Origin: Ruminococcus sp.
GTDB taxonomy: Bacteria > Bacillota > Clostridia > Oscillospirales > Ruminococcaceae
DNA: 64,000 bases
Assembly: GCA_017543335.1 (NCBI GenBank)
Contig: JAFYGE010000042.1
Span: 1-64,000 of the forward strand
Direction of reading: 5' to 3'
The notes below the pieces were generated by a model. It was not told where the DNA came from. It searched no databases and worked only from the letters and a program-made list of their open reading frames with translations. The position numbers were made by a program, and so were the translations under genes. Shown in pieces: positions 8,855 to 17,639 of the stretch (position 1 is its first letter; each line of letters starts with the position of its first letter).

Positions 8855-9271
8855 TTATTCCTCTGGTTCTTTTATCTCGCCTACTATCGGGAGAGGGTCG
8901 ATACCCTGACGGGTGTAGTAATCCGAAAGAGCTGAACGTACTGCCTGCTCTGCAAGGACTGAGCAGTGTATCTTCACAGCCGGAAGTCCGTCGAGAGCCT
9001 CAACAACAGCCTGATTTGTGAGTTTCAGAGCATCGTCTATCGACTTTCCCTTGATAAGCTCGGTAGCCATTGATGAAGTAGCAACAGCAGCTCCGCAGCC
9101 GAAAGTTTTAAACTTTGCATCTGTTATAATGTTATTATCGATTTTAAGGTACATCTTCATGATGTCGCCGCACTTTGCATTGCCTATCTCGCCAACTCCG
9201 TCAGCATCTTCTATCTCACCGACATTGCGGGGATTTGAAAAATGGTCGAGAACTTTTTCACTGTATAACAT
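8855..9271 (-). CDS. nifU: Iron-sulfur cluster scaffold protein (IscU/NifU N-terminal type)
   Basis: Scaffold on which Fe-S clusters are built with sulfur from the adjacent desulfurase. It has 138 aa. The three cluster-ligand cysteines of the family are present: Cys34 in KCGD, Cys59 in GCGAA and Cys103 in HCSVLAE. The Asp beside the first Cys, which favours cluster transfer, is also there. Only the IscU-like domain exists, with no C-terminal NifU domain. It starts 12 bases after the desulfurase stop codon and ends against a terminator, forming a two-gene operon. The gene symbol reflects the common name of the clostridial pair; iscU would serve equally well. Confidence 0.93.
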   Translation of the reverse strand: MLYSEKVLDHFSNPRNVGEIEDADGVGEIGNAKCGDIMKMYLKIDNNIITDAKFKTFGCGAAVATSSMATELIKGKSIDDALKLTNQAVVEALDGLPAVKIHCSVLAEQAVRSALSDYYTRQGIDPLPIVGEIKEPEE

Positions 9272-9283
9272 AATTTTACTCCT

Positions 9284-10474
9284 TTATTCGTACTTTTCGC
9301 CTTTCATCATTTTCTCCCAAACCGGAGACATCTCACGCAAACGACTTACAACTTTAGGAATGACATCGAGTATATAGTCGACATCTTCATCAGTGACATC
9401 GTCTTCGATAGAAAGCCTCAGTGAGCCGTGAGCGACTTCGTGCTTTAATCCAATTGAGAGCAGAACGTGTGACGGGTCAAGGGAACCGGATGTGCAGGCT
9501 GAACCTGATGAAGCACAAATGCCGTACATATCAAGCATCAGCAGAAGTGACTCGCCCTCGATACCCTCAATAGATATATTCAGGTTTCCCGGCAGACGCT
9601 TGTCCCTGTCGCCGTTAAGACGAGTATAAGGCAGAGTTAAGATGCCGTCGATGAGCTTGTTTCTATGCTCTGTTATAGTCACGTTCTTCTCAGATATATT
9701 ACGAGTTGCAGCCTCGATAGCCACTCCGAGACCGACTATAGCCGGAACATTCTCAGTGCCGGCACGTTTACCTCTTTCCTGTCCGCCGCCGTGTATCAGA
9801 TTAGGCAAGGTCAGTCCCTTGCGGATATAAAGTGCTCCGATACCTTTCTGAGCGTGTATCTTATGTCCGGAGAGAGACAGCATATCGATACCCTGCTTGT
9901 GTACGTCAATATCAACGTGACCAACTGCCTGTACAGCATCAGTGTGGAAAATCACACCTTTCTCGTGGCATATCGCAGCAATTTCTTCAATAGGCTGAAT
10001 AGTACCTATCTCATTATTCGCATACATTATAGTCACAAGAGCGGTGTCCTCACGGATAGCATTTTTTATATCTTCGGGATCGATAAGTCCCTTGTCGCTT
10101 ACAGGGATATATGTTACTTCAAAGCCGTGTTTTTCGAGATATTCTGTTGTATGAAGAACAGCATGATGTTCAAATACTGATGTTATTATATGTTTTTTGC
10201 CCTTCTTAGCCATTAACTCAGCTGTTCCCTTTATAGCCCAGTTATCAGCTTCGCTTCCGCAGCTTGTGAAGTATATCTCACGAGGTTCAGCTCCAAGAGC
10301 CTTTGCGACCTTTTCACGAGCATCCTCAACTGCTCTCTGAGCATCTCTTCCGAGCTTATAAATGCTCGAAGCATTGCCATATCCTTCACGGAAATACGGC
10401 AGCATTGCTTCAAGGACTTCCTCAGACACAGCAGTAGTCGCCGCATTATCAGCATATATTGATCTTTTTTCCAT
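9284..10474 (-). CDS. nifS: Cysteine desulfurase (NifS/IscS family)
   Basis: PLP enzyme converting cysteine to alanine and delivering persulfide sulfur to the scaffold. It has 396 aa. Visible motifs are YADNAATT at the N-terminus, [10 protein letters not shown] (TDAVQAVGH near 199), the PLP lysine in [16 protein letters not shown] (about 205) and the persulfide Cys in [11 protein letters not shown] (about 325). The start at 10474 is preferred to the in-frame ATG at 10492 because GGAG lies seven bases before it. A -10 box and a palindrome lie just upstream, suggesting regulation by an Rrf2/IscR-type repressor. Confidence 0.94.
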   Translation of the reverse strand: MEKRSIYADNAATTAVSEEVLEAMLPYFREGYGNASSIYKLGRDAQRAVEDAREKVAKALGAEPREIYFTSCGSEADNWAIKGTAELMAKKGKKHIITSVFEHHAVLHTTEYLEKHGFEVTYIPVSDKGLIDPEDIKNAIREDTALVTIMYANNEIGTIQPIEEIAAICHEKGVIFHTDAVQAVGHVDIDVHKQGIDMLSLSGHKIHAQKGIGALYIRKGLTLPNLIHGGGQERGKRAGTENVPAIVGLGVAIEAATRNISEKNVTITEHRNKLIDGILTLPYTRLNGDRDKRLPGNLNISIEGIEGESLLLMLDMYGICASSGSACTSGSLDPSHVLLSIGLKHEVAHGSLRLSIEDDVTDEDVDYILDVIPKVVSRLREMSPVWEKMMKGEKYE

Positions 10475-10497
10475 GATAATCTCCTTATTCATATATA

Positions 10498-10520
10498 ACC
10501 TATTGATTAGGTATATTATA
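10498..10520 (-). promoter_or_regulatory. Candidate nifS-nifU -10 box and palindromic operator
   Basis: ACCTA-N5-TAGGT (10498-10512) is a perfect 5+5 inverted repeat immediately downstream of a TATAAT -10 box (minus strand, 10515-10520). No good -35 is seen 17 bases upstream. A repressor bound here would block initiation. Rrf2-family regulators often control Fe-S genes at operators of this kind, but the binding protein is inferred only. Confidence 0.45.
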
Positions 10521-10534
10521 GCACAAAAGATACT

Positions 10535-10586
10535 CCGAAAGTACCTTTGTTAACCATTGTTAACCTGAATTGACAAGTACTTTCGG
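10535..10586 (-). terminator. Terminator of the trp operon
   Basis: Arms CCGAAAGTAC (10535-10544) and GTACTTTCGG (10577-10586), enclosing two GTTAAC boxes (10549-10554 and 10559-10564). On the minus strand it is followed by AGTATCTTTTG, a modest U-rich run. It lies directly after trpF. Confidence 0.6.
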
Positions 10587-10593
10587 AATATCA

Positions 10594-11190
10594 TTACGAT
10601 CTTGCAAAATCTGCAAATGACTGCATTTTTTTCAGGTCCTTTACACCGTCAGTTTCAATACCTGAGCTAACATCAACTGCGTATGGCACAAGCTGTTCAA
10701 GTACGTTTCTGATATTTGCCGGAGAAAGTCCGCCTGCAAGGAAATATTCACGTCTTATATTCTTTAAGAAGCTGTGGTCGAAAAGTTCGCCTGAGCCTTC
10801 ACCCGAATCAAGAAGTATCATATCCGCAGAGGAGCGTTCTGCTTGCTCAACATCTCCGGTATTTCTCACCTTAAACGCTTTTATCACGGGAACTTTTACC
10901 TGCTCTCTCAGAGCTGAGATATATTCGTCATCCTCATTTCCGTGGAGCTGTACTGCCCGGATAGTGCCGATATTAACAAGTCGGGCAATATTATGTATGT
11001 CCTCATCAATGAAAACTCCGACCGGTATTATCCTTTTATCAAGCAGCTCTGTGAACTTTGCTGCTGTTTCCGGACTTATATACCTTCTGCTCTTTTTAAC
11101 AAAGATATATCCTATGTATTCAGGCAGCACCTTATTTGCATACTCAATGTCCTGCTCACGGCACATACCGCACATTTTTATCTTAGTCAT
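10594..11190 (-). CDS. trpF: Phosphoribosylanthranilate isomerase
   Basis: Isomerises N-(5-phosphoribosyl)anthranilate to the carboxyphenylamino-deoxyribulose phosphate in tryptophan synthesis. It is a 198-aa TIM barrel. The N-terminal KMCGM (family KICG) holds the catalytic Cys. VQLHGNED, DMILLDSGEGSGELFDHS (catalytic Asp and phosphate loop) and LAGGLSPANI and VDVSSGIE near the C-terminus are all present. Its start overlaps the trpC stop by four bases. It is the last gene of the operon; no trpB or trpA follows. Confidence 0.95.
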   Translation of the reverse strand: MTKIKMCGMCREQDIEYANKVLPEYIGYIFVKKSRRYISPETAAKFTELLDKRIIPVGVFIDEDIHNIARLVNIGTIRAVQLHGNEDDEYISALREQVKVPVIKAFKVRNTGDVEQAERSSADMILLDSGEGSGELFDHSFLKNIRREYFLAGGLSPANIRNVLEQLVPYAVDVSSGIETDGVKDLKKMQSFADFARS

Positions 11191-11966
11191 ATTCCCCTCA
11201 GTTCTTTTAGCTTTGCGTACTTATCGTCAGCTCGCATAAGAGTCTCACCGATAAGTACGGCATCTGCTCCTATCTCACGCAAACGAGCTATATCCTCAGC
11301 TGACTTTACTCCGCTTTCAGATACGAAAATAACATCAGCAGGCACAAGCTCACGCATCTTTTTACTGTTTTCAGTATCGACCGAGAAATCTTTAAGATTA
11401 CGATTATTTACACCTATTATTCTTGCTCCGGCACTTACCGCTGTCCTCACTTCGTTGCCGTCGTGAGCCTCAACAAGTGCCGATATACCGAGTTTGTCGC
11501 AGATACTGATATAGTCCTTTATCTGCTTTTCCGTGAGTATAGAGCATATCAGAAGAACTGCTTTAGCTCCGAGCACCTTAGCTTCATATATCATATATTC
11601 ATCCACTGTGAAGTCCTTACGCAGACACGGGATGCTGACTTTTTCCGCTATCTCACGAAGATATTCTTCACTTCCGAGAAACCACTTTGGCTCGGTGAGG
11701 ACTGAAATACAGTCCGCACCGGCTTTTTCGTAATCACTTGCAATTTGAAGATATGGAAAGTCCTCAGCAATTATCCCCTTTGACGGAGATGCTTTTTTAC
11801 ACTCGCATATAAAAGAAATATCTGGTCTTTTCAGTGCCTTTTCAAACTCAAAGTCCCCAACAGGGAGTGCCGCAGCTCTCGCTTTGACCTCATCAAGGCT
11901 ATATTTTTCCTTTGCTGCTTCAACACGCTCTCTTGCATGGTCTGCAAGTTTATCGAGTATTGTCAT
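11187..11966 (-). CDS. trpC: Indole-3-glycerol phosphate synthase
   Basis: Closes the indole ring to give indole-3-glycerol phosphate. It is a 259-aa TIM barrel. Visible landmarks are FICECKKASPSKGII (catalytic Lys, about 57), LTEPKWFLGS, CLRKDFTVDEYMIYEA (second Lys), LVEAHDGNE, IGVNNRNLKDF and VSESGVKSAEDI. It is stand-alone, not fused to trpF as in E. coli. It lies eight bases downstream of trpD and overlaps trpF by four bases. Confidence 0.96.
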   Translation of the reverse strand: MTILDKLADHARERVEAAKEKYSLDEVKARAAALPVGDFEFEKALKRPDISFICECKKASPSKGIIAEDFPYLQIASDYEKAGADCISVLTEPKWFLGSEEYLREIAEKVSIPCLRKDFTVDEYMIYEAKVLGAKAVLLICSILTEKQIKDYISICDKLGISALVEAHDGNEVRTAVSAGARIIGVNNRNLKDFSVDTENSKKMRELVPADVIFVSESGVKSAEDIARLREIGADAVLIGETLMRADDKYAKLKELRGI

Positions 11967-11974
11967 ACTTCACC

Positions 11975-12994
11975 TCACTGATTTGAAAGCACTACAAGCT
12001 TATCAAGTGCTGCAAGCGCCTTTCCGCTGTCTATCATCTCAGCCGCCTTTGCTACACCGTCCTCAAGCGAATCTGCTTTTCCGCCGATGTATATTGCTGC
12101 ACCTGCGTTGAGAAGTACGGCATTGCGTTTATGGCCCTTTATTTCGCCGCTGAGTATTCCTCGTGTTATTGCCGCATTTTCAGCCGGTGTACCGCCTTCG
12201 AGGTCAGCTTTTGTGCAGCGTTCAAAGCCAAACTGCTCAGGCTCTATTTCAAAAGTTCTGAACCAGCCGTCCTTGTACTCGCAAACTGTAGTAGATGAGC
12301 TGAGTGAGATTTCGTCGAGCTTATCATTTCCGAATACAACCATTCCGGTCTTAGAGCCAAGCTTCATAAGTACCTGTGCTACAGGCTCAACGAGTGAACG
12401 GTCGTATACACCGAGCAGATGATGCTGAGGATGAGAAGGATTTGTAAGAGGTCCGAGGATATTGAAAACTGTTCTGATACCGAGCTCTTTACGGATACCT
12501 CCTACATACTTCATTGAGGTATGGTACTTCTGTGCAAAGAAGAAACAGAATCCGACTTCTTCAAGAAGTTCACGGCACTTCTCAGGTTCAAGATTTATAT
12601 TTACTCCCAGAGCTTCAAGGCAGTCAGCAGTACCGCTGAGTGATGATGCAGCTCTGTTGCCGTGCTTTGCGACCTTTATACCTGCCGCAGCAGTAACAAA
12701 TGCGGATGTTGTGGAAATATTGAAGCTGTGAGCATTGTCTCCGCCTGTACCTACTATTTCAAGGAGGTCCATATCGTTCTCGAAACGTGTAGCAGCGTCA
12801 CGCATTGCAGCTGCACAGCCTGTTATCTCGTCGATAGTTTCAGCTTTTGTGCTCTTTGTGGAGAGTGCAGCGAGAAATGCTGAATTCTGTGTAGGAGTTG
12901 TCTCGCCAGCCATTATCTCTGATATTACCTTGTATGCCTCATCATATGTCAGATCCTGCTTGTCAACGATTTTTACTATTGCCTCTTTGATCAT
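11975..12994 (-). CDS. trpD: Anthranilate phosphoribosyltransferase
   Basis: Transfers phosphoribose from PRPP to anthranilate. It has 339 aa, normal for the family. The PRPP and anthranilate motifs are present: [18 protein letters not shown] (about 83-100), [21 protein letters not shown] (about 108), and the [10 protein letters not shown] segment (about 160). The ATGA overlap with trpG indicates translational coupling. It is not fused to trpG, unlike the enterobacterial enzyme. Confidence 0.96.
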   Translation of the reverse strand: MIKEAIVKIVDKQDLTYDEAYKVISEIMAGETTPTQNSAFLAALSTKSTKAETIDEITGCAAAMRDAATRFENDMDLLEIVGTGGDNAHSFNISTTSAFVTAAAGIKVAKHGNRAASSLSGTADCLEALGVNINLEPEKCRELLEEVGFCFFFAQKYHTSMKYVGGIRKELGIRTVFNILGPLTNPSHPQHHLLGVYDRSLVEPVAQVLMKLGSKTGMVVFGNDKLDEISLSSSTTVCEYKDGWFRTFEIEPEQFGFERCTKADLEGGTPAENAAITRGILSGEIKGHKRNAVLLNAGAAIYIGGKADSLEDGVAKAAEMIDSGKALAALDKLVVLSNQ

Positions 12995-13569
12995 TTCTGA
13001 TTACCTCCGTGAATAAAATTCTCAAGCATTTTTCTTCCGTCTGGAGTCATTATGGATTCCGGATGAAACTGTACACCGTATATCGGGAACTCCTTATGCT
13101 GTACTGCCATTATCTCTCCGTCGTCAGCAATTGCTGTTATTTCTAAACACTCAGGAAGCGTTTCCGGAGCTGCTGCAAGTGAATGGTATCTTGCAACAGC
13201 TGCGTTCTGAGGAAGTCCTTTGAAGAGCACTGCGTCACCTTTAATGCTTATCGTGGACTGCTTTCCGTGCATGAGCTGTTTTGCGTAGGTTATCTCCGCA
13301 CCGTATGCCTGACATATCGCCTGATGTCCGAGACATACTCCAAGAGTAGGGATGTGCTGACAAACTGTTTTTGCAGCTTCAACAATTATCCCTGCGTCCT
13401 CTGGTCTTCCCGGTCCGGGAGATATTATGATACGCTCCGGTCTGAGAGCTTCTATCTGTTCAACAGTCATCTCGTCATTGCGAATTACCTTTATATCAGG
13501 CTCTATTTCGCCAATAAGCTGATAGAGATTATATGAAAAGCTGTCGTAATTATCTATAAGAAGTATCAT
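12991..13569 (-). CDS. trpG: Anthranilate synthase glutamine amidotransferase component
   Basis: Releases ammonia from glutamine for the TrpE partner. It is a 192-aa class I glutaminase. The catalytic Cys is in [10 protein letters not shown] (about 79), and the His-Glu pair is in [15 protein letters not shown] (about 169). The start codon overlaps the trpE stop by four bases and the stop overlaps the trpD start by four bases. In some Firmicutes the same subunit also serves p-aminobenzoate synthase; no pabB-like gene is in the window. Confidence 0.95.
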   Translation of the reverse strand: MILLIDNYDSFSYNLYQLIGEIEPDIKVIRNDEMTVEQIEALRPERIIISPGPGRPEDAGIIVEAAKTVCQHIPTLGVCLGHQAICQAYGAEITYAKQLMHGKQSTISIKGDAVLFKGLPQNAAVARYHSLAAAPETLPECLEITAIADDGEIMAVQHKEFPIYGVQFHPESIMTPDGRKMLENFIHGGNQK

Positions 13570-15032
13570 AACACATCCTCCTCTGCAAGTTTAAGTGCAT
13601 TCACAACTGCGGCAGCTTTATTGATGCACTCCTGATATTCCTTTTCAGGTACTGAATCAGCTACGATACCTGCTCCGCTTCTTACGAACACTTTACCGTT
13701 TTTCTTATATGCGATACGGATAGCGATACAAGTATCAAGGTTGCCGGTGAAGTCTATATAACCTATAGCTCCGCCGTATATGCCACGCTTGTTCTGTTCA
13801 AGCTCGCCGATGAGCTGACAGGCTCTTATCTTTGGAGCTCCGGAAAGTGTTCCAGCCGGAAGCACCGCACTTACAGCGTCAAGAGCATCGTATCTGCTCT
13901 CTATCTCTCCACGGACTGTAGAGCCGATATGCATAACGTGTGAATAACGCTCTATGCTGTGGAGTTTCTCTACTTCTACGCTGCCGAATTTACTTATCTT
14001 TCCGAGGTCATTTCTGCCGAGGTCAACAAGCATATTATGCTCTGCAAGTTCTTTTTCATCAGCAAGAAGCTCTGCTTCGAGGTCTTTGTCCTCCTGTTCG
14101 CTCTTGCCTCTCGGACGTGTACCTGCAAGCGGGAATGTGTGGAGAACTCCGTTTTCAAGCTTTACGAGAGTTTCAGGAGAAGCTCCTGCTATTTCCACAT
14201 CTGTTCCGGAAAAATAGAACATATACGGAGAAGGATTTATCGTGCGGAGTACACGGTATGTATTCAGCAGACTGCCCTCAAAGCCTGCACTAAGTCGGTT
14301 CGACAAAACTATCTGGAAAATATCGCCCTCTATGATATGCTTTTTCGCTTTTTCGACCATATCACAGTACTCTTCTTTGCTGAAAAGCGGTGCGACTTCA
14401 CTTGTAAGGTGACCTGAAAGACCTGTCATCTGCTTGCCGTTTCTCAGGAGGTCTGCAAGCTGTTTAAGTTCGAGAACAGCTTTATTATAGCCAGCCTCGC
14501 CCTCGCTGAGCTTCATATTCACTATAAGTATTATCTTCTGTCTGAAGTGGTCAAAGGCTATGACCTTATCGAAAAGCATGAGGTCAACGTCCTTGAAATG
14601 CTCGGAATCCGGAATATCTGTTTGCAGAGTTTTCTCGCTGTATGCAAGGAAATCATATGAGAAATAACCTGTAAGTCCGCCTGTAAAAGGAGGTAGATAA
14701 TCGAATTTCGGGCTTCTGTATTTTGAAAGTATCTGTCTTATCTGGATGCTTGGGTCTTCTGATGTCATTTTTACGTCGCCAATTACGAGTTCATTTCCTG
14801 ATGCTGTTATCTGAGTTTTCGGATCGAATCCGAGAAAAGTGAATCTTCCCCACTTCTCATTATCCGAAACTGACTCCAGCATGAAGCAATGTGTAGAAAC
14901 GTTTTTTAGTTTCCTTATCGCCTCGATAGGAGTACATATGTCTGAGAGTATCTCACAGCTTACAGGGAGTATATCATATTTTCCGCTTTCTGCAAGCTCT
15001 CTGACCTTCTGATATTCTGGCTGAAAATTCAT
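13566..15032 (-). CDS. trpE: Anthranilate synthase component I
   Basis: Converts chorismate plus ammonia to anthranilate, the committed step of tryptophan synthesis. It has 488 aa. The N-terminal domain carries the Trp feedback pocket (LLESV motif, here FMLESVSDNEKWGRFTFLG). The chorismate-binding C-terminal domain shows SPSPYMFYF (as INPSPYMFYFSG), AGTRPRGKSEQED, ELAEHNMLVDLGRNDLGK, and GIYGGAIGYIDFTGNLDTCIAIR. The ATG at 15032 is chosen because GGAGGTG stands seven to eight bases upstream. Longer in-frame readings run into the T-box leader. It is the first gene of the operon. Confidence 0.95.
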   Translation of the reverse strand: MNFQPEYQKVRELAESGKYDILPVSCEILSDICTPIEAIRKLKNVSTHCFMLESVSDNEKWGRFTFLGFDPKTQITASGNELVIGDVKMTSEDPSIQIRQILSKYRSPKFDYLPPFTGGLTGYFSYDFLAYSEKTLQTDIPDSEHFKDVDLMLFDKVIAFDHFRQKIILIVNMKLSEGEAGYNKAVLELKQLADLLRNGKQMTGLSGHLTSEVAPLFSKEEYCDMVEKAKKHIIEGDIFQIVLSNRLSAGFEGSLLNTYRVLRTINPSPYMFYFSGTDVEIAGASPETLVKLENGVLHTFPLAGTRPRGKSEQEDKDLEAELLADEKELAEHNMLVDLGRNDLGKISKFGSVEVEKLHSIERYSHVMHIGSTVRGEIESRYDALDAVSAVLPAGTLSGAPKIRACQLIGELEQNKRGIYGGAIGYIDFTGNLDTCIAIRIAYKKNGKVFVRSGAGIVADSVPEKEYQECINKAAAVVNALKLAEEDVL

Positions 15033-15049
15033 AAAAAGCACCTCCGCAG

Positions 15050-15346
15050 CATCTGTCAGGCAACAAAAAAGTCCTTGACAGAATCTAATAATTCTGTCAA
15101 GGACGAATAAACTTTTTATCCGCGGTGCCACCTTGATTCACAGCATGATACTGTGCACTTAGCAGGATACCTTCATATCCCCGACAACTAACGTATGTCA
15201 TCACGTCACAGAATACTCTGTCCATAAGACATTTGACTGTGCCCTCGGCGGTCCATTTGCAGACTTGTTTTTCACCCAACTCTCAGCAACGTGGGCTCTC
15301 TGTAGAAGCATCATCAGCTTTATCTCCGCTTCAACGGTTTCATGTT
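15050..15346 (-). promoter_or_regulatory. Trp T-box riboswitch leader of the trp operon
   Basis: The leader between the trp promoter and trpE has T-box hallmarks on the minus strand. Near the 5' end, AGAGAGCCC...GCTGAGAGTTGGG matches the stem I motifs. A TGG triplet followed by A (15253-15255) sits where the specifier loop is expected, matching tRNA-Trp. The T-box bulge AAGGTGGCACCGCGG lies at 15120-15134. An intrinsic terminator follows, with 14-base arms (15071-15084 and 15091-15104) and a U-run at 15064-15070. Uncharged tRNA-Trp should pair with the bulge and disrupt the terminator, turning on trpEGDCF. Confidence 0.93.
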
Positions 15347-15353
15347 GTTTTGA

Positions 15354-15382
15354 ATTTTATCACAGACTTACGAATTTGTCAA
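15354..15382 (-). promoter_or_regulatory. Sigma-A promoter of the trp operon
   Basis: TTGACA (15377-15382), 17 bases, TAAAAT (15354-15359) on the minus strand. Initiation near 15347 places the T-box at the very 5' end of the transcript. Confidence 0.85.
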
Positions 15383-15456
15383 GTGGTATAAAGCCACTTT
15401 GTTAAAACTTACAAAATCGAGCTGCGTGTTATAGCCATATTTGTTACCAATTACAA

Positions 15457-17241
15457 TTATTTGCCAATATCTATAACAGTATTTTTCCTGCTGTATTCAA
15501 AGGGGATGTCGAAACTCCAGACTGTATGACCTTGTTCATCCTCGGAGCATAATGAAAATCCAAGAGTTTTATAGTGTTCAGCGACCATGGAATTTTTAGA
15601 AGTCGGATAATAATTCCCGATAATAGTTTTTATGCCACGCTCTCTGCATTTATCAACAAGAGCATCGAACATTGCGTACTCCATATCTCTTTTAAGCACC
15701 CGACAGCTCATAAGCCAGAGTGTAATATCACAGACCTCGCCGCTGACACTACCTATAACGACCGAAACTATGCCATTATCTCCATACCTGTCTTCAAGTC
15801 TGCCATACAGAGTTATGGTCATATTATCTGCCGCAGCTGAAGCTATTTCCTCAACAGTATAACGCTTAGTCGTAAGATTGAACTGATTGCTCTTATTAGT
15901 AAGCTGAGCTATCCTCGGATAATAAAGCTCCTCAAAAGGACGAATTACTGCTTTCATTCCCAGTGACAAAAGGTACTCATGATAATCCGAAAACAACTCG
16001 CTTTGTTTTCTGCGAATGACATTCTTCTTGTACATATCATTACGTTTCAGGTCATCATCAGAAAGAAAAGTAACCTCAAAAAATCCGCTTCTGTCGAGCA
16101 CTCTTATTCTCTCGTGTATATCGCCAAGCTCCGGAGCACTGACTCCCGGAAGCGAATCAGTCACTATCTGTCTTTCAGCAGGGTTATCATCAACAAAAAC
16201 AAGGCTCTCCGGAAGCAGTCCAAGCTCATCGGCTATTTCCTTGAAATTCCGGTCTTTAGGCTCCCAGTTGGACTTTATGCATATAAAGTCATCAGGACTC
16301 AGCTTGCTGTCAGGATGCTGTAATCCGAGCATAGCATTTTCCACATCATTTTTGGAGTTTACATTCAGCAAAACTCCTATTTTTTTCTGTTCTGAGATAT
16401 AGTCCTGAAACTCGCTGTATGCCTGAGCATCAGAGCTTTCCTGACCTATCTCTATACCGTCCTGACCGTCGTCTCCTATAACTCCGCCCCACAATGTATT
16501 ATCAAGGTCAAGCACGAGTCCCTTCTTATTTTTACCGTAGATCGACTTTATTATGTTTGCAACATTCATCGCAAGATACGGAATTGCACTTGCATTAAGT
16601 CCATATTTGTACATATACCAGTAAAACGGGTCGGACCATTCTGAAAGTCCGTAATCGGCAGATATGTAATTTATGTCGCAGATATAAAGTCCATTGCCAG
16701 AACGAGCATACTCATAAAATTTCATATTGAGCCTTGTCAGGAAATTCACTTTTCCATGCAGGTCACTTGCATCGGAATTCCCTAAAAGTCTATAATACGG
16801 CATCTCAAAATTGTTCTGTATCACAGGACAGTTATAACGCTTCCTGATGCTCTCCCACATATTAAGGAATCTGCTGTAGGTATCGTCAAGGAGCCTGTCG
16901 ATTTCCTCGGCACTGTCGGTTATTTCGGGATAAAACGGCACATTGCGATTACAGGTGCAGATATAGACTAAATCCGGAGCAAATGAGTCAAGCTCCTCTG
17001 AACCGAACACAGCATCCTCATAGTAACGTGCATATTCAGACTCATAAAATTCCGGCAATATACCGTTTGCCATAAGGAACAATTCAAGGATATTCTTCAC
17101 GTTATTGGTAGTATACCCACCAAGTATAGCCACTTTTTTGCTAACCATATTATCCTTGTCTTCAAGGAGCTTCCTTTTTATCGCTCTCTTTTTGACGATT
17201 ATTTCATCCGCATCAAATGGATATGTAAGTTCTTTTATCAT
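15457..17241 (-). CDS. FkbH-type HAD-IIIC protein (glyceryl-ACP forming type)
   Basis: A 594-aa cytoplasmic protein. An N-terminal region (about 35-230) resembles the SGNH-like domain of long FkbH proteins (LGGYTTNNVKNILELFL). A HAD domain at about 240-390 has motif I, LVLDLDNTLWGGVIGDDG, and a later VFVDDNPAERQ. A C-terminal acetyltransferase-like segment follows (about 440-590, LTNKSNQFNLTTKRY, then DALVDKCRERGIKTIIGNYYPTSKN). In characterised pathways FkbH proteins dephosphorylate 1,3-bisphosphoglycerate and load glycerate onto an acyl carrier protein. A carrier protein gene lies 23 bases upstream in the same operon. No polyketide synthase or acyltransferase follows, so the acceptor of the unit is unknown. 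Confidence 0.85.
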   Translation of the reverse strand: MIKELTYPFDADEIIVKKRAIKRKLLEDKDNMVSKKVAILGGYTTNNVKNILELFLMANGILPEFYESEYARYYEDAVFGSEELDSFAPDLVYICTCNRNVPFYPEITDSAEEIDRLLDDTYSRFLNMWESIRKRYNCPVIQNNFEMPYYRLLGNSDASDLHGKVNFLTRLNMKFYEYARSGNGLYICDINYISADYGLSEWSDPFYWYMYKYGLNASAIPYLAMNVANIIKSIYGKNKKGLVLDLDNTLWGGVIGDDGQDGIEIGQESSDAQAYSEFQDYISEQKKIGVLLNVNSKNDVENAMLGLQHPDSKLSPDDFICIKSNWEPKDRNFKEIADELGLLPESLVFVDDNPAERQIVTDSLPGVSAPELGDIHERIRVLDRSGFFEVTFLSDDDLKRNDMYKKNVIRRKQSELFSDYHEYLLSLGMKAVIRPFEELYYPRIAQLTNKSNQFNLTTKRYTVEEIASAAADNMTITLYGRLEDRYGDNGIVSVVIGSVSGEVCDITLWLMSCRVLKRDMEYAMFDALVDKCRERGIKTIIGNYYPTSKNSMVAEHYKTLGFSLCSEDEQGHTVWSFDIPFEYSRKNTVIDIGK

Positions 17242-17264
17242 GCTTTCTATCTCCGGACTTACGC

Positions 17265-17504
17265 TTATATTCTTTTCAGAATGATGTCCACCATTTCACC
17301 AACATTTTGCAATTTCCTGACCTCTCCCATGCTGAATTTTATTCCGAATTCTTTCTCTACAGCAACTACAAGATCAATGTGAGTAAGGCTGTCCCAGTCT
17401 TCAATATCGTCAGCTGTAGTATTATCCTCAATCTCTAAAGTTTCATTATCGAATACATCCTGAAATACTCTGTTAAGTTTATCATAAATTTTTTCTCTTG
17501 TCAT
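17265..17504 (-). CDS. Acyl carrier protein
   Basis: A 79-aa four-helix carrier protein. The phosphopantetheine Ser lies in DWDSLTHIDLVVAVEKEFGI (about residue 39). The ATG at 17504 has GGAG seven bases upstream; the longer reading from 17534 starts inside the leader. It pairs with the downstream FkbH-type gene and is not next to fatty-acid genes, so it is probably dedicated to glycerate or a related unit rather than to fatty acid synthesis. Confidence 0.9.
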   Translation of the reverse strand: MTREKIYDKLNRVFQDVFDNETLEIEDNTTADDIEDWDSLTHIDLVVAVEKEFGIKFSMGEVRKLQNVGEMVDIILKRI

Positions 17505-17564
17505 TTTAATTCTCCTTTTTTCTTTAGGCAGCACCGCTCAGATTCTTTTGAAGCTGCCTTCATC

Positions 17565-17593
17565 ATAATACCACAAATCACACGATTTGTCCA
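17565..17593 (-). promoter_or_regulatory. Promoter of the ACP-FkbH operon
   Basis: TGGACA (17588-17593), 17 bases, TATTAT (17565-17570), immediately downstream of the GH43 gene's terminator. This indicates that ACP-FkbH is its own transcription unit. Confidence 0.6.
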
Positions 17594-17599
17594 CTGAAA

Positions 17600-17633
17600 A
17601 ATAAAAAGCTCCTGCAGCGGCTGCCGCAGGAGC
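17600..17633 (-). terminator. Intrinsic terminator of the GH43/CE1 gene
   Basis: A GC-rich hairpin (GCTCCTGC...GCAGGAGC, 17608-17633) followed on the minus strand by a T-rich run. Confidence 0.85.
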
Positions 17634-17639
17634 ATAAAA

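Noticed and set aside
15097..15279. Short open frame inside the trp leader
   Set aside because: It lies across the T-box antiterminator and is not a leader-peptide arrangement; T-box leaders are not translated to sense tryptophan.
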